A stretch of DNA of 19,469 nucleotides from an uncultured Bacteroidales bacterium. GTDB lineage: Bacteria; Bacteroidota; Bacteroidia; Bacteroidales; UBA3824. Under the pieces are notes generated by a model. It was not told where the DNA came from, ran no database searches, and worked only from the letters and a program-made list of their open reading frames with translations. Below are positions 14,365 to 19,469 of the stretch, piece after piece (the stretch's first letter is position 1; the number at the start of each line of letters is the position of its first letter). The position numbers and the translations under genes were made by a program. Location of the stretch: the NCBI GenBank assembly GCA_937877455.1, contig CALFIU010000075.1, forward strand, positions 1-19,469, given 5' to 3'.

Positions 14365-14419
14365 AAAAGAGAAAAATGTCAAATCATAATTAAATTTGAT
14401 TTCGCTTTTTCTCTTTTTG
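14365..14419 (+). terminator. Terminator after the Rpn-family gene
   Basis: AAAAGAGAAAAA (14365-14376) pairs with TTTTTCTCTTTT (14406-14417); after an internal loop, TCAAAT (14379-14384) pairs with ATTTGA (14394-14399). T-rich sequence forms the 3' arm. The hairpin is AT-rich but long. Confidence 0.6.
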
Positions 14420-14422
14420 ATT

Positions 14423-14533
14423 ATGGTTTTTAATCTGTTATTATTGACCTTTGTAGATGTAACTTTTTTGCTACCGTTCTCCTTATTAGTAATCTTTGTT
14501 GGTGTTATCTTTATGATTGTTGTAGAAAATTAA
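14423..14533 (+). CDS. Possible 36-residue hydrophobic small protein
   Basis: ATG at 14423 opens 36 codons ending in TAA at 14531. Almost the whole product is hydrophobic (for example FNLLLLTF, then FLLPFSLLVIFVGVIFMIVV), with only one acidic residue in the middle and VEN at the end, so it could form one membrane helix. The ORF starts 4 bases after the Rpn terminator, in the 273-base gap before the convergent DUF3108 gene. I see no promoter of its own. T-rich DNA easily gives such hydrophobic ORFs by chance, so this is only a candidate. Confidence 0.2.
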   Translation: MVFNLLLLTFVDVTFLLPFSLLVIFVGVIFMIVVEN

Positions 14534-14631
14534 TAACTAAACTCAATGTAATAACTTTCTGTTGTAAATTTTAATACAAAGTTATCGCCTCCACTTAAAA
14601 TTAATTTTGTTTATTATCTGCTTATGTATTG

Positions 14632-15396
14632 TTATTTTATGCGGCTCGAAAAATCGTTGGCAAGGTTTTCATATCCAACTAAATCTACTTTACATGAACC
14701 TACCATTAAGTCCATTTGTGCGCGAACTGGTATTTTGTTTTCATCGGCACTAATCCAAATATGGAGAGCATCTTTGCTTGAGAACGTGCCAGATACTTCA
14801 ACTACTGGTACAAATTCGTAGCATTTTATTTTTCCAAGTTTGCCAACTTTTATTGTTTCTGTTTTTTTGTATGCCACCACAAGCGGCCATGGTTCTTCTC
14901 CAAAAAACGTTTCTATACGTATGGTTTGCCCTGGAGTTAGTTTTGTCATGTCGGTTGTACGTAGTTTATATGCAGCCGAAACTATATCGTAACAATTTGG
15001 TTCAACGTTATGGCTACCGCTTTTGGAACTTACAACAGTATTGTTGTCGTGATTAAATTGTAGAGATATGTATCTTGAATATGAAGAGCCTTCATGAACG
15101 TTTTCAAAAGCTTTGGCAGGCAAATAGTTGTTAGATGGGTCTGCCCATGTTTGATATTCTTCTTTTATTTTATAAATTTTATCAACTAAACCAATGGTGT
15201 ATCCGTATGCTTTGATATTGATATATTCTTTTCCAAGGATAGTGGCAGATTTGGTTTCGAGTGTCATTTTTGCACCTGTAACAAAGGCATAATATGCCTC
15301 GTAGGTGAGTTTTTCGTTAACACCAAAGGTTTTTTGTGCGTCTGCTCTCAATGCCGTTAAGACAACGAGTATAGCTATTGTCAGTTTTAGTTTCAT
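14632..15396 (-). CDS. Exported DUF3108 family protein
   Basis: This 254-residue protein has a signal peptide (about residues 1-20, ending ADAQ) followed by a DUF3108 domain: FGVNEKLTYEAYYAFVTGAKMTL-type opening strands, the KYINIKAYGYTIGLVDKIY-type region, SYSRYISLQF, the central DIVSAAYKLR, and the late LHIWISADENKIPVRAQM block. The predicted structure is beta-rich. The family is common in Bacteroidota and Proteobacteria and its role is not established; location in the periplasm or outer membrane is likely. Its ATG overlaps the tsaB stop by four bases (ATGA), so translation is coupled to tsaB. No strong terminator is visible after it; the only inverted repeat downstream is ATAACTTT/AAAGTTAT (14551-14558, 14578-14585). 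Confidence 0.82.
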   Translation of the reverse strand: MKLKLTIAILVVLTALRADAQKTFGVNEKLTYEAYYAFVTGAKMTLETKSATILGKEYINIKAYGYTIGLVDKIYKIKEEYQTWADPSNNYLPAKAFENVHEGSSYSRYISLQFNHDNNTVVSSKSGSHNVEPNCYDIVSAAYKLRTTDMTKLTPGQTIRIETFFGEEPWPLVVAYKKTETIKVGKLGKIKCYEFVPVVEVSGTFSSKDALHIWISADENKIPVRAQMDLMVGSCKVDLVGYENLANDFSSRIK

Positions 15397-16076
15397 TTTT
15401 TGAGAGGGTTTTTCTTAGATACTGTTGCTATAAAATCCTTTAGGTAATATGGCTCAAAGTAGGCTACGTCTTCAAAGTTAGAGTTGTCGAAAGCCTCTTG
15501 TGCCAATTGCGACATATTGGATGCTGATGGCGACATTTGCATGAATGTATTTTTGCTGTTATGTAGCAAAATTTTCGATATTTTATCAGCAGCGTTTCCT
15601 GCAAATACAATGTGTGTGTCGGTTTGGTAGCTTTGTGGTGTTATAATTTCGGCGCGACATTGCGATAGCGGTTTGTTGTTTATATCAAAGGTTTGCGCAT
15701 AAACTTCGTTTCGTCCTGCGTCAGAAACGGCTACATATTGTGTGTCTTTTGGGGAAGGAGAAGTTATCGCTTTTGTTATGTAGGCTTGAAGTGTGTTTAC
15801 TGCTATTAGTTTTATTCCAGTTTGGTAGGCAATTCCTTTAGCCGTTGATGTTCCTATGCGTAAGCCTGTGTATGATCCTGGACCTGACGATATGGCTACG
15901 GCATCAAGGTCTTTTGCTTTGATTTTTGATTCTTCAAGAGCTTGTTCTATAAATACAGCCAATAGTGACGCATGGTTACGGGCTTTGTCTTCTTTTGTAT
16001 GAGTGGCAATGCCGTCTATTGCTATGCATACAGAACATACGTCTGTGGAGGTTTCTATGCAGAGTATTTTAGCCAT
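15393..16076 (-). CDS. tsaB: tRNA t6A synthesis protein TsaB
   Basis: This 227-residue member of the actin-like ATPase fold acts with TsaD and TsaE to place threonylcarbamoyl on adenosine 37 of ANN-decoding tRNAs. It opens with ILCIETSTDVCSVCI and has the diagnostic GPGSYTGLRIG at 65-75, close to full family length. TsaB itself is thought to be structural and lacks the metal-binding histidines of TsaD. The ATG shares one base with the stop of the upstream NdpA-like gene (TAATG), and its own stop overlaps the DUF3108 start, so it is the middle gene of a tightly packed operon. The CAU tRNA in this window, with A36 replaced by U, would be a t6A substrate. Confidence 0.94.
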   Translation of the reverse strand: MAKILCIETSTDVCSVCIAIDGIATHTKEDKARNHASLLAVFIEQALEESKIKAKDLDAVAISSGPGSYTGLRIGTSTAKGIAYQTGIKLIAVNTLQAYITKAITSPSPKDTQYVAVSDAGRNEVYAQTFDINNKPLSQCRAEIITPQSYQTDTHIVFAGNAADKISKILLHNSKNTFMQMSPSASNMSQLAQEAFDNSNFEDVAYFEPYYLKDFIATVSKKNPLKK

Positions 16077-17119
16077 TATTCTTCTTCTTGATAAAACATT
16101 TGGTAAAACTTCATGCCTGTTTCGGGGTCAACGCCTTTTTTCATCATTTTTTCACCGCCACCGTGTATGTAAATATGAAAATTTTTATCAAGTTTTAAAA
16201 CAGATTTCATTTTGCTTTGCTGTTTTTTTGCGGCGTTTTCTGATATTCCAAAGTTTTCTGACAATTCTACTTGGTTTTCTTCGGCGTAAGTTTCTTTATA
16301 CTCGTTGAAAGCTTGTATTATTTCTGGTTGTTGGAGAACGTTTTCTTCAAAATCTTGTTTGTTGAACGATTCGTTATCTTTGAAATATTTTGCCGATTTG
16401 TTGAGCATGGCTATTTGTTGAGGTTTTTCAACATCGTTGTCCTCGTTATAGACTTCTTCAACAAAGTCTTTGCACAGCTCCATATATTTTTGTGTTTGGT
16501 AAAAATCGTCTTTGCGTTGCTCTATTCCAAGAAAATCGTTTCTCCAATACTGAGCTTCTGTTTTATTTGCTGTATCTATTATGTTTAGTTTGTAGCCATA
16601 TTCTTGTTCTGTATCGTAAATAAGACAAGCTTTATCTATTTTGTTAAGGTTGATTCCTTCTTCAATTTTTATGTCGAAGTTGCCAGCCGAAAAGTTGATT
16701 TTTAGATAATCTTGTTTTGTTTCACTTTTAAAAATACCCAATCCTGCCACAAGTTCACCGTCAACCACAAGGTTTGAAAAAAGTGCAATGTATAAGTCGC
16801 CAGATTTTATTTTGGGGTGAGTGCCAGCATCATAGAGCATCGAAGCAATGTTTTTGCTTTGTTCTACAAAATTTTGGCTATCAGAAAAAATTAATCTGGC
16901 GGCATCAAAAATTCTGTTTGCTGTTGGACCATCTTCTGACGTGAAATTGTAGAATGCTTCGTCGCCAAAATGCCCAAGAAAAAATTGTTGTAGCATTTGG
17001 GTTATAGACTCGTCTAAAACAAGTTGGTTGTCTGATAACACGAGTTCTTCTTCACGTGCCTTGTTTCCTGTTTTATGTAGTATTGCGTTGGTTAATAACG
17101 CATTAGAAAAATCAAGCAT
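16076..17119 (-). CDS. NdpA-like nucleoid-associated protein
   Basis: This 347-residue protein matches the 37-kDa nucleoid-associated protein family (NdpA/YejK type), in its Bacteroidota form. It starts with the LDFSNALLTNAILHKTGNK block, has a central stretch with YIALFSNLVVDGE and GLGIFKSE, and ends with FHIYIHGGGEKMM and TGMKFYQMFY. YejK of E. coli is associated with the nucleoid and interacts with topoisomerase IV; whether this more distant form does the same is not known. It is the first gene of the operon with tsaB and the DUF3108 gene, with its stop overlapping the tsaB ATG by one base. A good promoter lies 23 bases upstream of its start. Confidence 0.85.
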   Translation of the reverse strand: MLDFSNALLTNAILHKTGNKAREEELVLSDNQLVLDESITQMLQQFFLGHFGDEAFYNFTSEDGPTANRIFDAARLIFSDSQNFVEQSKNIASMLYDAGTHPKIKSGDLYIALFSNLVVDGELVAGLGIFKSETKQDYLKINFSAGNFDIKIEEGINLNKIDKACLIYDTEQEYGYKLNIIDTANKTEAQYWRNDFLGIEQRKDDFYQTQKYMELCKDFVEEVYNEDNDVEKPQQIAMLNKSAKYFKDNESFNKQDFEENVLQQPEIIQAFNEYKETYAEENQVELSENFGISENAAKKQQSKMKSVLKLDKNFHIYIHGGGEKMMKKGVDPETGMKFYQMFYQEEE

Positions 17120-17142
17120 TTTATTTATATTTTTTAGCGTAG

Positions 17143-17174
17143 CAAAATTAGATATTTTTTCTCAACTTTTGCAA
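17143..17174 (-). promoter_or_regulatory. Promoter of the NdpA-tsaB-DUF3108 operon
   Basis: On the minus strand TTG (17172-17174) is followed after 21 bases by TAATTTTG (17143-17150). The start codon of the NdpA-like gene is 23 bases downstream. No clear terminator separates this from the metal ATPase gene upstream on the same strand, so some read-through is possible. Confidence 0.65.
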
Positions 17175-17229
17175 GTATAAAACAAATTTTAAACTTTTTA
17201 ATGCTAAAAAATCGCCTAAAACTCTTTGC

Positions 17230-19080
17230 TTATTTGATTTTTCTATCGTACAACAATGCTGCATTAAGAACCACTAACACAGAACCTGCATTGTGGATTA
17301 ACGCACCTACTACTGGATTTAAACATCCAATAATGGAAAGAGCAACAGCTACTATGTTTATTACCATAGACAATGTAATGTTGGTTTTTATGCTTTTGAT
17401 TGTGGCGTTTGAGAGTTTTTTTATGTATGGTAAATTTGCAATGTTGTCGCTCATTAGTGCAATGTTAGCACTTTCTATTGCAATATCGCTACCTGCTGCA
17501 CCCATTGCCACACTAACATCAGCAGTTTTTAATGCTGGAGCATCGTTTATGCCATCGCCAACCATACAAACTATGTTTTTTGAATCTTGCATTTGCTTTA
17601 TTGCAGATACTTTGTCTTCTGGCAAAAGGTTGGCTCTTACATCGTTTATGTCAAGCATTGAGGCTATATAATTTGCTGATTTAGGATTGTCGCCTGTGAG
17701 TATAACTGGTTGTATGCCAGAATCTTTTAGTTGTTGCATTACATTTTTGGCTTCGGGTTTAATAGTGTCGCTAAGTGTTATTACACCTGCAGCTTGATTG
17801 TTTATTGCTACAAAGATTATAGCCTTACCTTGTTGGGTAAAATTATCTGTTATTTCTTTTTGTTCTTGGCTAATTTTTATTCCATTTTCTAAAAGAAAAT
17901 CGTATTTTCCGCATATAATATTATCGCCGTCAACTATTGCACTAACGCCCTTTCCTGCTTGCATAGAAAAGTTTTCAGATGATAATAAATCTTCTTTGCA
18001 CGCATCAACAATAGCCTTTGCTAATGGGTGTTCTGATTTTTTTTCGGCGGATGCTGCAATACGAAGTAATTTTTCTGAATTTGTTTGATTAGAAAAACCC
18101 AAAACATCGCATACAACGGGTTGCCCTTTTGTTATCGTGCCAGTTTTGTCGAATGTAATTCGGTTTACTTTTCCCATTGTTTCGAGTGCTTCTCCTGATT
18201 TTATTAATACGCCATTTTTTGCAGCTTGACCTATACCTGCAATTATGCTAACTGGTGTTGCCAAAACCAAGGCGCATGGGCAGAACACCACCAAAACTGT
18301 AACACCGCGTTCAATGTTGCCTGTTATCGCGTATGTTATAATTGCAATAAGCAAAGCTGCAGGAACAAGCCATTCTGCCCATTTATCTATTATACGTTGG
18401 GTAGGAGCTTTTTTGTCTTCGGCTTCTTTTACCATTTTTATCATTTTTTCGAGCGATGTATCTTTACCAGCTTTTTGTGCGCATATATCCACTGATCCAT
18501 AGCAGTTGAGTGTGCCACAAAAAACATTATCGCCAGTTTTTTTATCGGCAGGTAGCGATTCTCCAGTTATTATGCTTTGGTCTATGCTTGTTTTACCGTT
18601 TATTATAACGCCATCTACGGTTATTTTTTCGCCAGGTAATACTCTAACAACATCATTAGGCTTTATATCTTTTGCATTTATGTTTTTTTCGTTACCATTT
18701 TCATCTATAAGTCTTGCTGTATCGGGTGTAAGATTTATAAGTTTAGATAATCCTCTTTTTGAGCGATTTACAGCGTAATCTTCAAGCATTTCTCCAATTG
18801 CCATAATAAATGCTACTTCTCCAGCTGCAAACACTTCGCCGATATATATACATGCAGTAAGTGCTATGGATATAAGTAGTGCTGAGGAGATTTTTTTCTT
18901 TATAAAAAGTTTTTTTAACGCTGAATAATACAACGGCAATCCGCAGATAACAACTGTAATCCATGCAGGATCGAGTGGCGTTTGTGTTTGTGTAAGCATA
19001 ATTACTAAACTTGCGGCTAATGCCACGCCGCCTACTATCGTCATTGGGATAGATTCGCAAAATTCAATAATTTTTTTCAT
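17230..19080 (-). CDS. P1B-type metal-transporting ATPase without N-terminal metal-binding domain
   Basis: This 616-residue inner-membrane pump uses ATP to move a metal ion. All P-type motifs are intact: TGES (172-175), CPC (267-269) in the metal-site helix, DKTGT with phosphorylated D311, the P1B signature HP (351-352) and GDGINDAPA (508-516). The protein starts directly at the first membrane helix, with no HMA domain or Cys/His-rich tail. The seventh and eighth helices carry N575 and HNAGS (596-600) where Zn/Cd pumps such as ZntA have lysine and aspartate; the histidine recalls the P1B-4 (HEGGT) group, which however has SPC rather than CPC. Cu-type signatures (YN, MxxSS) are absent. The metal is therefore uncertain; Zn, Cd, Co, Fe and Mn remain possible. 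No metal sensor or chaperone gene is adjacent within the window. Confidence 0.93.
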   Translation of the reverse strand: MKKIIEFCESIPMTIVGGVALAASLVIMLTQTQTPLDPAWITVVICGLPLYYSALKKLFIKKKISSALLISIALTACIYIGEVFAAGEVAFIMAIGEMLEDYAVNRSKRGLSKLINLTPDTARLIDENGNEKNINAKDIKPNDVVRVLPGEKITVDGVIINGKTSIDQSIITGESLPADKKTGDNVFCGTLNCYGSVDICAQKAGKDTSLEKMIKMVKEAEDKKAPTQRIIDKWAEWLVPAALLIAIITYAITGNIERGVTVLVVFCPCALVLATPVSIIAGIGQAAKNGVLIKSGEALETMGKVNRITFDKTGTITKGQPVVCDVLGFSNQTNSEKLLRIAASAEKKSEHPLAKAIVDACKEDLLSSENFSMQAGKGVSAIVDGDNIICGKYDFLLENGIKISQEQKEITDNFTQQGKAIIFVAINNQAAGVITLSDTIKPEAKNVMQQLKDSGIQPVILTGDNPKSANYIASMLDINDVRANLLPEDKVSAIKQMQDSKNIVCMVGDGINDAPALKTADVSVAMGAAGSDIAIESANIALMSDNIANLPYIKKLSNATIKSIKTNITLSMVINIVAVALSIIGCLNPVVGALIHNAGSVLVVLNAALLYDRKIK

Positions 19081-19107
19081 GATTTTTATCTTTTTTTATT
19101 TACGTTG

Positions 19108-19115
19108 CAAATGTA
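19108..19115 (-). promoter_or_regulatory. ATPase promoter (-7 element) between direct repeats
   Basis: On the minus strand TACATTTG fits TAnnTTTG and is followed by CAACG; the start codon is 27 bases on. No TTG lies 18-21 bases upstream. Two direct ACGTTG copies (19102-19107 and 19122-19127, 20 bases apart) flank the -7 element, a spacing of two helical turns that could suit a metal-responsive regulator. The promoter is likely; the operator is speculative. Confidence 0.45.
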
Positions 19116-19127
19116 TGTATGACGTTG

Positions 19128-19367
19128 TTTAGATTTATTATACTTTTTAGTTTTTTTGTGGTACTTTTTATCTATTTTTAGGTTTAATATTGTTTTAATA
19201 GTTTTTTGGACTTTATAATTTAGTATTTTTGTTAATTATTTTGTGTAGAAAAAATAAAAACTATAAGAATTATATTTAGAATTTGATTTTTTGTATAAAT
19301 TTTTTTTTATAATTTATGATTTAAGATGGGCTATGGAAAGATTTTTAAGGTTGACTTAAGTTTTCTA
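19128..19367. other. AT-rich gene-free stretch upstream of the ATPase gene
   Basis: This is part of the roughly 390 bases after the ATPase start codon that hold no gene. It is mostly T-runs and A/T alternation with no open frame of note on either strand, no strong hairpin and no clear promoter apart from the ATPase -7 element just before it. Composition changes sharply at about 19384, where the GC-rich repeat begins. Confidence 0.6.
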
Positions 19368-19469
19368 TTAATTCAGAATAATATTGAGGACCTGATGGTG
19401 GTGTATTGACACGGCAATTTCATTTGAATCGACATCAATGCGGGCGGGCACATAGACCCGCCCCTACAA
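19368..19469. repeat. GC-rich intergenic repeat-like element with hairpin, cut by window end
   Basis: The block begins with the 16-mer TTAATTCAGAATAATA (19368-19383, also at 9190-9205), continues through unusually balanced sequence, and ends with GGGCGGG (19442-19448), an 8-base loop and CCCGCCC (19457-19463), followed by CTACAA. Read on the other strand the end is TTGTAGGGGCGGG. A GC-only 7-base stem is out of place in a genome this AT-rich. Hairpins of the GTAGGGGCGGG type recur as REP/MITE-like intergenic repeats in various bacteria, as far as I recall. The element may continue past the window, so its limits are unknown. Confidence 0.6.

Noticed and set aside
14136..14366. Minus-strand frame with R-P-S-A repeats
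   Set aside because: It is the antisense reading of the E-G-R-A tandem repeat in the Rpn gene, not a separate repetitive protein.
17201..17671. 156-codon plus-strand frame with several hydrophobic segments
   Set aside because: It is antisense to the C-terminal part of the metal ATPase; the hydrophobicity mirrors that gene's codons.

Overview
The window looks like a chromosome segment of a low-GC member of the Bacteroidota, probably the Bacteroidales. This is inferred from the gene families and from the control signals; no marker here fixes a genus. The families are a long Bacteroidota-type LspA, a DUF3108 lipoprotein-like exported protein, the NdpA-like protein beside TsaB, an Rpn-type PD-(D/E)XK protein and a menaquinone-type UbiD decarboxylase. 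Genes lack Shine-Dalgarno sequences, many intergenic regions carry the Bacteroidota promoter core TAnnTTTG with a TTTG/TTG element about 18-21 bases upstream, and exported proteins start with signal peptides ending in A-Q.

Layout. 1-4137 (plus strand): a SLATT/DUF4231 two-helix membrane protein, a YitT-family membrane protein that starts on TTG, a stand-alone SiaC-like phosphoprotein and a UbiD-family decarboxylase. 4338-7306 (plus): an exported formylglycine-generating-enzyme-fold protein lacking the catalytic cysteines, then DNA primase. 7405-7478 (minus): a CAU-anticodon tRNA with its own promoter and a terminator shared with dnaG. 7542-9181 (plus): a HAD phosphatase and an exported TPR protein. 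They converge on lspA (minus) across a long two-way terminator. 10087-14358 (plus): an exported cyclophilin, pheS, tyrS and an Rpn-family nuclease with a tandem-repeat C-terminal region. 14632-17119 (minus): a tightly coupled operon of an NdpA-like protein, tsaB and a DUF3108 protein. 17230-19080 (minus): a P1B metal-transporting ATPase without an N-terminal metal-binding domain. The last 390 bases have no gene and end in a GC-rich hairpin repeat cut by the window edge.

Most of the window is core housekeeping: replication (dnaG), translation (tRNA, pheS, tyrS, tsaB for t6A), envelope maturation (lspA, cyclophilin) and quinone synthesis. I see no CRISPR array, prophage, integrase, insertion sequence or multi-gene defence island. 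The accessory candidates are the SLATT/YitT pair, the Rpn gene with a possible gene-within-a-gene, a 36-codon hydrophobic ORF after it, the metal ATPase with an unusual combination of metal-site residues, and a small family of intergenic motifs (TTAATTCAG and GTAGGGG) that recurs at three gene-block boundaries. None of these is proven to be a new system; the Rpn locus and the intergenic repeat family are the best places to look.
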